Source: Microvirga ossetica
GTDB lineage: Bacteria > Pseudomonadota > Alphaproteobacteria > Rhizobiales > Beijerinckiaceae
Assembly: GCF_002741015.1 (NCBI RefSeq)
Contig: NZ_CP016616.1
Coordinates: 479,501-543,500 of the forward strand
Direction of reading: 5' to 3'
DNA length: 64,000 nucleotides
How positions within the stretch are numbered: the first letter of the stretch is position 1; each line of letters opens with the position of its first letter. Position numbers and translations under genes: made by a program. This document shows, piece after piece, positions 54,333-63,821 of this stretch. The notes under the pieces are model-generated. The model was not told the origin of the DNA and made no database searches. It saw only the letters and a list, made by a program, of their open reading frames with translations.

Positions 54333-55538
54333 TTAGACGATTCCCCAAGCCCGATAACGCCTCCGGCCGGTCAACTCCCTCGGCAGCGCCCCTCCCAGCT
54401 GCACGAGCATCAGGTCCACGGCCTTGGGTGTCACTTTGAGCAGTTTCGCGCCCAGTGGCACCGTCACAAGAGGGCGCGACAGGAACAGGTTCACGAGCTC
54501 GGGCAGGCTGGAATTGCTGCGGCATTTATCGGCCACCCGGTTCATCAGCTCCCGGGCAAGGATCAGTCTCTCAAGATCCTTGTTCGCGATTTCAACGGCT
54601 TCTTCGAGCACCTGGCAGAAGCCCTGTAGCTTTTCGAGGATTCCTTCCCTCCCCTGCGGCCGGAATTTCGATTGCTTGAACCCAGCGGCCAACGGCAGGA
54701 GACGACTTGTCAGTCCTCGAGCCCGGAGGATCGACGCGGCCATGATTAATCCGAGCCATGGTTGCCGGGTATAGAGGTTCAGATCGAGCCAAGCGTCCCA
54801 CGCGACGGCGGCCGCGGCTGCTGCCGGCCAGTGCGAAGTCCTCTTTACTACATCAAGCCAGGCGTCTTCATTCTCGGCCTCGTCCACGTCCGGATCGTAG
54901 ACCAAATGCGATCGGCTCTTAGGCAGCGGGGTTTCGCCGGCCAGAACCTTGTCCGTCCGATCGAGCAGGGCGTCGATTTCCGCAAAGTGCGCTTCCCACG
55001 GATCGGCATCGTTGGCGAAGGCTGGATAGGCCTCCTCATCGTCCGGATCGACCTTCCTTTTGCCCTTGGCCTTCGGCTCATCGGGTTTCACCGGCCCAAT
55101 TCCTCGCAGAGCCGCCAAGCCGTCGTATGAAATTGGCCAGGGCGCCTTTCTGACCATTGCAGCCCGTCGCGCCCGAAGAGCCGATGCAGCCCTGGTGAGC
55201 TCGTGAGTAGGGCTCCGCACATCCATGCCAGCGTCATGCAGCACCAGGTCGCCGATATCGACCAGATGACCGTCCAGCAGAAGGGATCTCACCGCTTCGT
55301 TCATGTCGCACCGGGATTGCCAGCCGGCGGATAATCCTGAGACCTCAAGCCGGGCGTCGAAGGATTTAACTTCGAGCGCGATCTTCTCCAGCCGGCCGAC
55401 GATCTTCTCCCACGGAATTTCCGGGAGCGGAAAGACCTTTCCCGTCTCCTCGTCGGGAATTGAGAACCGCGGTCCGAAGTGCGCGTTCGACAGTAACCGG
55501 GGCATTTTAGGGGGCGAGGGATTCCTCCCTTCGGGCAT
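54333..55538 (-). CDS. RHE_PE00001-like DUF1612 helix-turn-helix protein
   Basis: The protein is 401 residues from the ATG at 55538. The N-terminal domain has IPWEKIVGRLEKIALEVKSFDARL and DLVLHDAGMDVRSPTHELTRA. An acidic/basic linker follows. The C-terminal half has YTRQPWLGLIMAASILRARG and a helix-turn-helix-like KLLKVTPKAVDLMLVQLGG. Relatives are abundant on rhizobial plasmids and symbiotic islands, function unknown. Its start is only 18 bp from that of the divergent IS66-type transposase, so the insertion may have replaced its promoter or its first residues. An internal ATG at 55505 is possible. Confidence 0.75.
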   Translation of the reverse strand: MPEGRNPSPPKMPRLLSNAHFGPRFSIPDEETGKVFPLPEIPWEKIVGRLEKIALEVKSFDARLEVSGLSAGWQSRCDMNEAVRSLLLDGHLVDIGDLVLHDAGMDVRSPTHELTRAASALRARRAAMVRKAPWPISYDGLAALRGIGPVKPDEPKAKGKRKVDPDDEEAYPAFANDADPWEAHFAEIDALLDRTDKVLAGETPLPKSRSHLVYDPDVDEAENEDAWLDVVKRTSHWPAAAAAAVAWDAWLDLNLYTRQPWLGLIMAASILRARGLTSRLLPLAAGFKQSKFRPQGREGILEKLQGFCQVLEEAVEIANKDLERLILARELMNRVADKCRSNSSLPELVNLFLSRPLVTVPLGAKLLKVTPKAVDLMLVQLGGALPRELTGRRRYRAWGIV

Positions 55539-55556
55539 TCATGATTCAATCCCGGC

Positions 55557-57164
55557 ATGACCTCGCCTGGTGGTTCCAACAAGCCGCTGTCCTCGACGGT
55601 CCTGCGCGAGCTGGTCTCGGATCTGGCCGGCAAGATCGATCGACTGGAGCAAGAGGTCGAGCAGTTGCGCCTCGACAACAGCAACCTGCGCCTCGACAAC
55701 CAAGCCTTGAAGGATGAGATCGCAAGGCTCAAGAACCTGCCGCCGCGCCCGCCGTTCAAACCCTCCGGCATGGACAAGGCCACCCAGCCGCGCCCTGCCG
55801 GTCCGGGACGGCGTCCAGGCCGCGGTGCCAAACGAGATCGGGTCACCCGCGAGGTCACGATCCGGGCCGAGGTGCCGGCAGGCTCGCGCTTCAAAGGCTA
55901 CAAGACAGTGGTGCGGCGGGATCTCGTCATCGTCGCCGAGGTCGTGCGCTACAAGCGGGAGCGCTGGCTCACACCGCAGGGCCAGACCATCATCGCGCCG
56001 CTGCCGGAGGGGATCGCGGGCGGCTACGGACCCGGCGTGCGGCGGTTCTGCCTCGCCCTGCACACACAAGGCCAGGTGACCACCGAGCGCCTGACCGATC
56101 TGTTGAACGGCATCGGCCTGTCGATCTCGAAGCGAGAGGTGGTGCGCCTGCTCACCACCGATCTTGAGCCATTCGCGCAGGAAGACCACGCGATCCTGGA
56201 AGCAGGCCTCGCTTCCTCCCCTTACATCACCGTCGATGATACCGGCGCACGGCATGCCCGCCGCCCTGGGGTGACCACGCAGATTGGCGGCGAGCGCTTT
56301 TGCGTCTTCCGCACCAGTCGATCGAAATCGCGCCTGAACTTCCTGTCGCTGCTGCGGGGTGGCTGCGAGGACTACGTCGTCAACGCGGCTGCGCTGGACT
56401 ACCTGCGCCGGCAGCCGGTCGAGGCCGCCGTGATCGCCCGGTTGACGACGCTCCAGGGCCACGTGTTCCGCTCGCAGATGGACTGGCTGGAGCACGTGGC
56501 GCGGTGTTCGATCAACATCTTCGACCGGCCTCTGCTTCAGCTGCTGAACGAAGCCGCCACGTGGGGTGCGCTCCGGCATCACGGGCTGATGGAGACCACC
56601 GTCGTTGTGTCCGACGATGCTGGCCAGTTCCGGGTTGCCCAGCACGCCCTGTGCTGGGTTCACGCCGAGCGGCACCTGCAGAAGCTGATGCCGGCCTCGC
56701 CCAAGCAGGCCCAGGCGGTGGAATTGGTCCGTGAGACCATCTGGTGCTTTTACCGCGGTCTGAAGCTGTGGAAGCAAAGCCCCTCACCGGGCGCTGAGGC
56801 GTTATTCCGGCGCCAGTTCAACCGAATCTTTGGCCAGCGCACGGGCTACAAGGAGCTTGACGAATTGTTGGCCCGCCTGGCGCGGAGGAAGAACGAATTG
56901 TTGCGGGTGCTCGAGCGGCCGGAAATCCCGCTGCACACCAACGCGTCGGAGAACGACCTGCGGGCCTGCGTGATCAAGCGCAAGATCTCCGGCGGCACGA
57001 TGAGCGCGGATGGCCGCGTGGCGCGCGATGTGATGCTGGGGCTTTCGAAGACCTGCCGTAAGCTCGGCCTGTCCTTCTTCACCTATCTCGGGGACCGGCT
57101 CGGATTGAACACGGGTCAGCCGAGGATTCCGCCGCTCGCCGACCTTGTCATCCAAGCAGCCTGA
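55557..57164 (+). CDS. IS66-family transposase
   Basis: This is a 535-residue IS66-type DDE transposase: an N-terminal leucine-rich coiled coil (about 18-62), the PAGPGRRPGRGAKR linker, the catalytic Asp in ITVDDTGARH, VVVSDDAGQF, the CWVHAERHLQKL zone, and the NASENDLR segment with the catalytic Glu. The frame appears complete. The usual IS66 accessory genes tnpA and tnpB are not adjacent, so it is a single-gene variant or a remnant. I could not identify terminal repeats. Confidence 0.9.
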   Translation: MTSPGGSNKPLSSTVLRELVSDLAGKIDRLEQEVEQLRLDNSNLRLDNQALKDEIARLKNLPPRPPFKPSGMDKATQPRPAGPGRRPGRGAKRDRVTREVTIRAEVPAGSRFKGYKTVVRRDLVIVAEVVRYKRERWLTPQGQTIIAPLPEGIAGGYGPGVRRFCLALHTQGQVTTERLTDLLNGIGLSISKREVVRLLTTDLEPFAQEDHAILEAGLASSPYITVDDTGARHARRPGVTTQIGGERFCVFRTSRSKSRLNFLSLLRGGCEDYVVNAAALDYLRRQPVEAAVIARLTTLQGHVFRSQMDWLEHVARCSINIFDRPLLQLLNEAATWGALRHHGLMETTVVVSDDAGQFRVAQHALCWVHAERHLQKLMPASPKQAQAVELVRETIWCFYRGLKLWKQSPSPGAEALFRRQFNRIFGQRTGYKELDELLARLARRKNELLRVLERPEIPLHTNASENDLRACVIKRKISGGTMSADGRVARDVMLGLSKTCRKLGLSFFTYLGDRLGLNTGQPRIPPLADLVIQAA

Positions 57165-57237
57165 GGCCCGCCGCCTGCAATCTGCTCTGCTGACGTTCAG
57201 GCGTTATCCGCTCATCAGCCTGCCACGGAGACACACC

Positions 57238-57426
57238 ATGCACGAGGACAGTCCCAACACCCGCACTGCGATGGTCCTCATCTTCATGGGGCTGGTAGTT
57301 GCCCTGGCCGCAGTGCTGTTTGTGATGATCGCTTACGGGTATGGGGAAAAGTCAGGGTCGGGAGGGTTCCCGTCTGCACAGGTGGAGGGTCGGAATTACC
57401 AGTCGGCACGGTCATCCATAGATTGA
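57238..57426 (+). CDS. Small single-span membrane protein (62 aa)
   Basis: From the ATG at 57238 the peptide has a short hydrophilic start, one long hydrophobic segment (TAMVLIFMGLVVALAAVLFV, about 10-29), then a polar Gly/Ser-rich tail. An SD-like CGGAGA precedes it. No family is recognised. It follows the IS66-type gene by 73 bp and could lie outside the element. Confidence 0.4.
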   Translation: MHEDSPNTRTAMVLIFMGLVVALAAVLFVMIAYGYGEKSGSGGFPSAQVEGRNYQSARSSID

Positions 57427-57853
57427 ATCACGAAGGCCGGTCTGCAGGAGTCCCATGCCCCCCAATCTACCCCACTTACCGTTCGACATCGCTTTTCTTC
57501 CCTGCCTAACCGGTTGATTTATATGCTAACATGACGATTAGGACAAAGGAATGAAAGCTTTATTACGGTCTTCCGTTAGACACTCCAGCGACCTGTTTTG
57601 CCCCTTAAAGCCCCTCCTGCCGCCCCAAGGGTCCAGACAGGCCGGAATCCGCATTTTGAGGCCCTGGAAGGCCTCCCGTAGGCCATTCTCCCTACGGAGG
57701 GCGTCAGAAGTGTAGGTTATGTTATAGCTCCGGAGGCCTCCAACCACGCGAAGAAACGGTCGTTTATTAGCATCAAACGCATCTGTACAAACCCGTGCCA
57801 AGCTGGGTAGTCTCGCATGTCAATCCCCTATCGCGCACCGAATTGGATCTGCA
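57427..57853. other. Non-coding stretch upstream of a serine recombinase
   Basis: No supported gene. An imperfect inverted repeat CCTCCCGTAGG...CCCTACGGAGGG lies near 57667-57700, and related AGGCCTCC strings recur. This might be part of a recombination (res-like) site for the recombinase that starts at 57854. Confidence 0.3.
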
Positions 57854-58193
57854 GTGTCCTCGCATGACCCTAAACAACGCCTCATCGGTTATGCCCGCGT
57901 GTCCACCGAGGATCAGATAACGGATGCTCAGCTCATTGAACTGAGGGCAGCCGGCTGTGAGATCATCCACCAGGAACACGGCTCTGGTGCCTCTCGGGCT
58001 CGGCCCGTCTTATCGCAGCTTGTCAAAGAGATACGACCAACGGACGTTTTGGTGGTCGTGCGCCTTGATCGCTTAGCGCGATCAGTTAGCCACTTACTCG
58101 AGGTCATTGAGGCGCTGGAGAAAAAAGATCTCATGGGCCAGGGACCGCCAGATTGGTGAAGTAAGGCGGTCACCTCACCTCTGGAGGTCGCTC

Positions 58194-59345
58194 ATGTTCC
58201 ACTCTCCATCAGCCGACGCTTCATTCTCGGACAGCACCCACACGATCTTTCTGGCTCTCGAACTCAGCCGCCGCTCCTGGCTTGTGGCGCTACATGCGCC
58301 CGATGCCGCCAAGATCGAGTTGCATCGGCTCCCCGCCGGTGACGGACAGGCGGTGCTCGACCTGCTCGCCCGCATCCAAACCCGTGTGGAACGACGCACC
58401 AGCGCAAGCCCGCACGTGTCATGCTGCTACGAGGCCGGCCGCGACGGGTTCTGGCTGCACCGCCTTCTCGAGGCGCACGGCGTCAGCAGCCATGTCATGG
58501 ACCCAAGTTCTCTGCAGGTTGACCGCCGTGCGCGGCGGGCGAAGACAGACCGCCTGGATGCCCAGGCTCTGCTGCGGGCGCTGATGGCCTGGTCCCGCGG
58601 CGAGCCGAAGGTCTGCTCCATGGTCCGCCCGCCGTCGCCGGATGAGGAGGATGCGCGTCGTCCGAGCCGCGAGCGCGCCACGCTGCTGCAGGAGCGCATC
58701 CGCCTCGTCAACCGGATCCAGGGGCTGTGCGCCACGCAGGGGATCGCCGACTACGAGCCGCTGCGGCCGGATCGCCGTCGGCGCCTGCCGCAGCTAATCA
58801 CGGGGGATGGTCGGCCCCTGCCACCGCGACTGTCGGAGGAGATCGCCCATCAGCTCGACTGGCTCGAACTCGTGCTGCGGCAGCTGGCAGAGGTCGAGAC
58901 GAGGCGCGATGCCGAAGCGGCGGCGGCGAAAGCAGCGACCTCATCCAAGCTCGGGGCCTTGCTGCACGTGAAGAGCATTGGGCCTGAGCTTGCAACTGTC
59001 CTCGCCAAGGAGGTGTTCTACCGATGCTTTGCCAGCCGGCGCCACGTGGCCTCCTATGTAGGGCTGACCCCCAGTCCGTTTGCGAGCGGCCGCAGGTCAC
59101 GCGAGCAGGGCATCACCAAGGCCGGGAATGCCCGCGCCCGCAAGGCGCTGATCGAACTCGCCTGGCTGTGGGTGCGCAACCAACCTGACAGTGCGCTCGC
59201 GGGCTGGTTCCGCAGCCGTGTGGGTTCAGCCACCGGTCGGGTCCGACGCATTGCGATTGTGGCGCTCGCCCGCAAGCTGCTGATCCTGCTGTGGCGCTAT
59301 GTCGAAACAGGCGCCCTTCCGGCCGATGTTGTCGTGAAGCCCTGA
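58194..59345 (+). CDS. IS110-family transposase (DEDD recombinase)
   Basis: The 383-residue protein starts at the ATG at 58194 (CTGGAGG upstream). The N-terminal RuvC-like DEDD domain has IFLALELSRRSWLVAL, CCYEAGRDGFWLHRLL and AKTDRLDAQAL. The C-terminal Tnp_20 domain has LLHVKSIGPELATVLAKEV, YVGLTPSPFASG and ITKAGNARARKALIELAW, the conserved G.tk.GN...R..L block with the catalytic Ser region. The second residue of the first acidic pair appears as Glu (ALELS) where Asp is common. Confidence 0.9.
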   Translation: MFHSPSADASFSDSTHTIFLALELSRRSWLVALHAPDAAKIELHRLPAGDGQAVLDLLARIQTRVERRTSASPHVSCCYEAGRDGFWLHRLLEAHGVSSHVMDPSSLQVDRRARRAKTDRLDAQALLRALMAWSRGEPKVCSMVRPPSPDEEDARRPSRERATLLQERIRLVNRIQGLCATQGIADYEPLRPDRRRRLPQLITGDGRPLPPRLSEEIAHQLDWLELVLRQLAEVETRRDAEAAAAKAATSSKLGALLHVKSIGPELATVLAKEVFYRCFASRRHVASYVGLTPSPFASGRRSREQGITKAGNARARKALIELAWLWVRNQPDSALAGWFRSRVGSATGRVRRIAIVALARKLLILLWRYVETGALPADVVVKP

Positions 59346-59626
59346 ACCTCGTTGCGCGCTGGCGCTGGATTGTCAGCGCGTGATGTCTGAGGGGAGCGCG
59401 ACCGCTTTCGCCCCCTGGCTGGAAGAATGCCGCAAAAAAGAATGGTCGCGCTCACCTTGGAGCCCGTGCCCGTCGCATGCGGGATCATGGTCAGGGCTAT
59501 GGCCCAACCGGATATAAGGTGATGCGGACGACCGGTTCGCATGAGCGCCATCGGGCTCAACCTCGGAGATCACGGCAACATCTGCGACCAGCACTTGACT
59601 GACGTATCGGCCCATATAAGGGGCCC
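59346..59626 (+). ncRNA. Candidate bridge RNA region of the IS110-type element
   Basis: The 281-bp 3' non-coding end can form a strong long-range stem, GAGCGCGACC (59394-59403) with GGTCGCGCTC (59444-59453), and a local hairpin GCGCTG/CAGCGC (59362-59379). An 8-base string ATGGCCCA (59499-59506) is the complement of the rejoined target TGGGCCAT. IS110 elements encode a structured bridge RNA in one non-coding end that pairs with target and donor DNA; the downstream position resembles the IS1111 group. RNA identity is inferred. Confidence 0.4.
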
Positions 59627-60360
59627 ATTTCAAGTCTCTTCAGGATCCGATCGACACTTCAACACCTCAGGGCATGTTCTCGCTTCAAGTCCTCGGTGCC
59701 GTAGCGCAGCTGGAGCGATCCTTGATTTCCGAACGCACGAAAGCGGGCCTTAGAGCAGCCAAAGCTAAGGGCAAGTCACTAGGGAACCCCCGCATTGTGA
59801 ATCGCGATCCCGAGACACTCCGGAAGCTCTCTGCGGCTCACCAGAACGGGTATCTAAACAAGCTCCTCTCATCGGCCGACAGATGGATACCAACTGTGCG
59901 GCAGATGCGGCCTTTACACACGTGGCATGATGTTGTCCGTGTTCTCAACGCCAAAGGTCAAGATTGGACCGTAGAGCGGCTACGCCGAGCGGTCGGCAAA
60001 ATGGTGTCAGAGCGCATGGCAGATTCGAGCGTGCTCAAACCCGCTCCACGCCGGAATGCGGACGACCGGCTGCCAGTTCTGATCGCGGGTATTGCGATGA
60101 CAGATCCCGATCTTGCACTCCGAGATATAGGTGCCCGGCTGGAACGGATGCGAGAGCGGACGCCACGGGGCGGAAGCAGATGGTCCGCGTCGTCCGTAAA
60201 GCGGCAGTTGGATAAGGCACGTCACTTGGGACTGATACCGTCTAACATCTCTCAGCCCTCCCCTCCTATAAAAAGGGAATAGTTTTTGATTTGAACTCGC
60301 TATAGAAGAGCGTTACATCCTATCATCCCATTAGCCCTGTCCCGCCTCCTCGATCCGTGA

Positions 60361-60507
60361 TGGCTCTATACGGTGGAGACGAAGACCGGGAAGCAGGTCG
60401 TCATTGTGGGGAGTCCTGACACGATCACCCAACCACTCCAAGTGCTATCAGCAGCGGAACATTGCCAAGACGTGGTTCGGTGGCAGCCGATAAAATTTGA
60501 ACCGTGA
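60361..60507 (+). other. Start-less open frame, possible gene remnant
   Basis: A frame from 60361 to a TGA at 60507 reads LYTVETKTGKQVVIVGS and continues to VVRWQPIKFEP with protein-like composition. It has only an internal GTG as start and no family I know. The flanks 60283-60360 and 60508-60534 contain nothing else. Confidence 0.25.
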
Positions 60508-60534
60508 GAAAGAAATAGAGGTCAGGAGGGTCGT

Positions 60535-61209
60535 TTAGCCCTCCTTCCTTTCGCGCTTTTTATACGGTCCCCGTGCGCCCCCGCGCTTTTCACTGAGCTT
60601 GCGGGTGATTTCCTCGGGGCGAATTGCAAATGCATCAGTCCTCTTGATAATGGTCCCACCAAACTTCGGTTTTCCTCGCAGTCGACCTACGGGTGTCACC
60701 TTTCCCTCTTTAATTGCGTCAACCAGCACTTCGGTAGGTACCTTGATTTTGAGTGGGGTCTCAGCGAGGGCAATGCATCCTTCGGGCACGGCATCCAGTT
60801 CAACGACATCGCCCATTAAGCCGTCGACCCATCCTTCGATATCCTTCCGACGAAAGATGTACCGGTGCTTGTCGCCCATCTTTCCACCTGGAATCCAAAC
60901 GGGCAGCTTACCGGCATCGCGGAGGCTCATAGCAATCTTGCGGCCCACTCCAAGGATAGGTTCGATCCCGGCGAAAGCCACCGAGTCAGCATAATCTGTC
61001 GCGAGCCGCTCCGCGTCATCATATCGGACCGGAACATAAACCCCTTTTCGCTTCTCGGGCCTGATTTTGCCTTCGTTCGCGAGGAGCGTACGCAGGGTGC
61101 CTGGCCGCACCTTGATCTTCGCGGCCGCTATGTTGAGCGGCATTGTAGCCTCAGTTTGCCGGGGCGCCTCAAGACCATCCATACCCTTCAACAGCGACTT
61201 CACCGTCAA
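60535..61209 (-). CDS. Hypothetical DNA-binding-like protein (224 aa)
   Basis: The basic protein seems built from repeated helix-turn-helix-like units: IAAAKIKVRPGTLRTLLANE, a second around GRKIAMSLRDAGKLPVW with RYIFRRKDIEGWVDGL, and a third around VLVDAIKEGKVTPVGRLRG. The C-terminus is a Lys/Arg tail. The MerR/excisionase-like pattern of short helices followed by a hydrophobic strand recalls the C-terminal part of TniQ-type proteins, but the TniQ zinc domain is absent. It may be a truncated transposition or plasmid regulator. No partner genes are adjacent. Confidence 0.5.
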   Translation of the reverse strand: MTVKSLLKGMDGLEAPRQTEATMPLNIAAAKIKVRPGTLRTLLANEGKIRPEKRKGVYVPVRYDDAERLATDYADSVAFAGIEPILGVGRKIAMSLRDAGKLPVWIPGGKMGDKHRYIFRRKDIEGWVDGLMGDVVELDAVPEGCIALAETPLKIKVPTEVLVDAIKEGKVTPVGRLRGKPKFGGTIIKRTDAFAIRPEEITRKLSEKRGGARGPYKKRERKEG

Positions 61210-62366
61210 ACTCCTAGCTCACCACGAGCAAATAATTGCCCTTGATCTCAACAGTTAGAATAAGAACCCCAGCTCTCCTTAAAATGAATCGTAAACACTA
61301 CGCCAGCGTGAACGACTTATCCTCTGTGGACAACGTTCTAAATCAAAAAATGGGCCGCGATGACAGTTAAAAAGTGATGCGATGCAACCAACAGCATAGA
61401 AAATATTGGCACATGTCTGAAATGTGATTGACGATTTTACTTAAAGTCTGCGACGAACGGAGCTAAGCAGTGAGACGTATCTCGAATGAGATAGAGAACT
61501 ACAACTACGTGTCTCAAATGTAACCTGTGAGCCGGCTGGCAGGTTCACAATTGGTGCGATCCTAAGCGAGCCGCCGGTACTGTGCCTGCGCGAGAGTTTC
61601 TCCTGACCTCTGATGAGCCCTGAGCGCACCGTTCGAAAGCTTTAGCTTTCGAGTTGACCAAGTGCTGTGCCCGGTAACCGAGTGGGCGGCTGATCGATTG
61701 GTAAAAGGCTTAATGCCACTACGCGGACCACAAAAGTATCTCCTTCCGGCTTCGGACGCCGCTCAATGGCTGCCTTGCCTAAGAGGATGCCGGGGGCGTC
61801 TAGCCGTTCCCTGCGTCCCTCTAGGTCAGCTTTCCGCGGAGAACTCGTATGGCCCTGAAGATCGATCGTGGCGGTAGCTACGGGGACAAGCCGTGCCTCC
61901 CCAATTCTTCTTGAACGTCCATATTGCCGCTTCAAATCGGCTGGCGATAGGCCACCAGAGCGTTTCACGTCTTCTGAGAAGGCGGCACAGCATCGAGGAT
62001 AAATTTGCCAACAGCTTGTTGACAAAGGCGACCTCGGATGGCTGCCCATTCTACATTATGGCCTGAGTTCATTCAGATCGATCCCTGAAGCCACGGGAGT
62101 CGCCTTCACAGGCTGCATGACTGGTTAAACTCTCGACATCTGCGACTGTCGTTTGACGATCTAAATCAACAAAACCTCTGGCTTATCAGGGGGTTACAAT
62201 CCATCGAGTTCCCTACTCCGTGTTAAACTGGTTGGAATAAGACTTACGGAATATGCGGAGAGCTAAGCCATTCTACATACACACGAATATGCCTGACCCC
62301 CTATTATTACTGCGGTGGGACGACCGGGTGCTCTTAGTTATTCCGCGTTGGGACCTCTGTGTGAAG
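61210..62366. other. Long non-coding or decayed stretch
   Basis: The first 250 bp are markedly AT-rich relative to the window. The longest frame (61642-62049, minus strand) shows no domain and overlaps frames on the other strand. I see no supported gene, tRNA or repeat here. Confidence 0.4.
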
Positions 62367-62394
62367 ACGGGCTGAGTTTGGCACCTCAGCCCGT
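62367..62394. terminator. Perfect 10-bp hairpin
   Basis: ACGGGCTGAG/CTCAGCCCGT with an 8-nt loop, no T-tract. It may be a terminator of a lost gene. Around it are short open pieces (for example PREKFVTWLSRFLN ending near 62450) that look like debris. Confidence 0.4.
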
Positions 62395-62628
62395 AAAGTG
62401 GCAGCGCCGCGCGAAAAGTTTGTCACCTGGCTCTCGCGCTTCCTGAACTGATCATTGAGCTGGCGCTGGGTCCAATCCTCTGGGGCCTTCAACGAGAACG
62501 AGGTCACGCCGAGGGTTCAGCACTGCAGATGGGTAGGTGCACCGAGTGCCAGAGCTGAGGGAGTACAACTGAGACAACGCATTCCGCGTTGAGACCAATG
62601 AAATGAGAGGCGAAGTAGCGCTGCGACT

Positions 62629-62874
62629 GTGGCTGAAACGGCTTTGATGCCCGAGTCCGACATGAAGTTCGAACTGGACAACGTGCCGGCCCGGGTCATT
62701 GCACACTGGACCAAGGCATCCCGCCAAATGCTCGATGACTTGCCCCAGCTTATGGGCATCATTGATACAGAACCCCTTGATGGCCTTGCCTTAAAGGAAG
62801 ACTTGCAGATCTTGAGCGGCGACGTGGCGTTCGAGCGGCAGGCCCTGCTCTCGCTCCCGCCCAGTTGTCATTAG
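62629..62874 (+). CDS. Small hypothetical protein (81 aa)
   Basis: The peptide is acidic and helical-looking (ELDNVPARVIAHWTK, LDDLPQLMGIIDTEP) and I recognise no family. There is no clear SD. It may be a fragment of a larger decayed gene. Confidence 0.2.
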   Translation: MAETALMPESDMKFELDNVPARVIAHWTKASRQMLDDLPQLMGIIDTEPLDGLALKEDLQILSGDVAFERQALLSLPPSCH

Positions 62875-63053
62875 CTGAATGATACTTCCGGCACTTGATC
62901 TCCTGCATCGTGGGCTGTCGCATGATGCATGTCCTCACCCGAGGGGGCGGCCTCGAAGGTCAGGATACTTCAAGCTCCGGACCGGCGCCCATCCAAAAAC
63001 ACGCGACGCCGCAAATTTCAGAATTTGTATCGGACCAACCCCATGCCAACCCC

Positions 63054-63350
63054 ATGAATGACCCCGGAACCCGCCAATGTGGCGCAAAAACCCGCTCAGG
63101 AGAGCCGTGCAGGCGTTCTCCGGCTCCAGGCAAGGCCAGTGCCGTCTCCATGGTGGTGCGCCTGGCAGCGGTGCGCCAGCTGGCGAGCGTAATGGGGCAT
63201 GGAAGGGCGGCCGATACAGCCAAACGATCCCACCCGTAGAGACACCAGGCCTGGAAGGATTACTGGGCCGCGAAGAGGGCGCAGAACACCGCCCTGGCAG
63301 ACATTCCCGACATCAGCGAGGAGCTACAGACCCTATGGTCGCAATCGTGA
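63054..63350 (+). pseudogene. Frameshifted phage/plasmid-type HGG-motif protein
   Basis: Three frames add up to one small protein: RQCGAKTRSGEPCRRSP in the first, GQCRLHGGAPGSGAPAGERN with KGGRYSQ in the second, and WKDYWAAKRAQNTALADIPD to the stop at 63350 in the third. CGAKTRSG.PC...RC..HGG..TG is a recognisable motif of short phage- and plasmid-borne proteins in Rhizobiales. At least two frameshifts show that it is dead. Confidence 0.6.
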
Positions 63351-63369
63351 ACGAGAATACAGATCGGAA

Positions 63370-63618
63370 CTACGCGCTCCACGAGTCATAATGCGTTGTG
63401 CTCGCTGTCTGCTCTTCGAAGGGGGCGACATAGGCGAGCGCTAGTCTGATCACCTGCGCGATCCTGACCGAAATGCCATCGAACTGCTCAAGCTGGTCGG
63501 CATTCGCCCTGAGCTGGTCAAGGGTTTGGATATTCTCTCTCCGCAGCACCTCCCAGGCGACGGGAGGCAGATAGAGACCCTCAATGTGTCCTGCGCAGGT
63601 GTCATAAAAATGGGGCAT
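63370..63618 (-). CDS. Small helix-hairpin-helix-like protein (82 aa)
   Basis: The core LRRENIQTLDQLRANADQLEQF followed by DGISVRIAQVIRLALA resembles an RpoA C-terminal/HhH-type fold (I.tl..L......L....GI...a..I...LA). The function is unknown. The start ATG at 63618 has GGAGG a few bases upstream. It is transcribed towards the decayed HGG gene. Confidence 0.5.
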   Translation of the reverse strand: MPHFYDTCAGHIEGLYLPPVAWEVLRRENIQTLDQLRANADQLEQFDGISVRIAQVIRLALAYVAPFEEQTASTTHYDSWSA

Positions 63619-63821
63619 AGGAACCTCCTAAGCCTTGCCGGCGGAAGCACACGCATCTCCCAGCCGTCGGAGCCCGGATCATTCAAGCCGGCGATAGCCT
63701 GTTATACGCCGTTACCGAACATACAACCACCATAATTCTATCAGGGGTTGTCGGAAACTGGCAGCCCGCTGCTCGATTTTTTGCGGTTGAGGCAGCGGCT
63801 TTCACAGACTGGCTACTGAAA

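Larger units (their letters stand above)
58140..59626 (+). mobile_element. IS110-type insertion sequence
   Basis: About 1487 bp between the two halves of the recombinase gene. The GGGCC shared at both junctions (58135-58139 and 59621-59625) leaves the exact cut uncertain by a few bases. There are no terminal inverted repeats and no longer target duplication, as expected for IS110. The 5' non-coding part is 54 bp and the 3' part 281 bp. Confidence 0.85.
57854..60282 (+). pseudogene. Serine recombinase/resolvase split by an IS110-type element
   Basis: The 5' part (57854-58139) encodes a resolvase catalytic start: LIGYARVSTEDQ with the active Ser, then VLVVVRLDRLARSVSHLLEVI. The 3' part (59627-60282) continues FKSLQDPIDTSTPQG, LGAVAQLERSLISERTKAGL and a C-terminal helix-turn-helix region of about 170 residues. 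Joining 58139 to 59627 restores the frame and gives 313 residues. The 3' half has its own ATG at 59674 but lacks the catalytic serine. This is a disrupted gene, possibly of a former transposon. Confidence 0.9.

Noticed and set aside
60535..61209. TniQ/TnsD transposition protein
   Set aside because: Only a loose resemblance to helix-turn-helix repeats; the zinc-binding TniQ domain and neighbouring TniA/TniB genes are absent.
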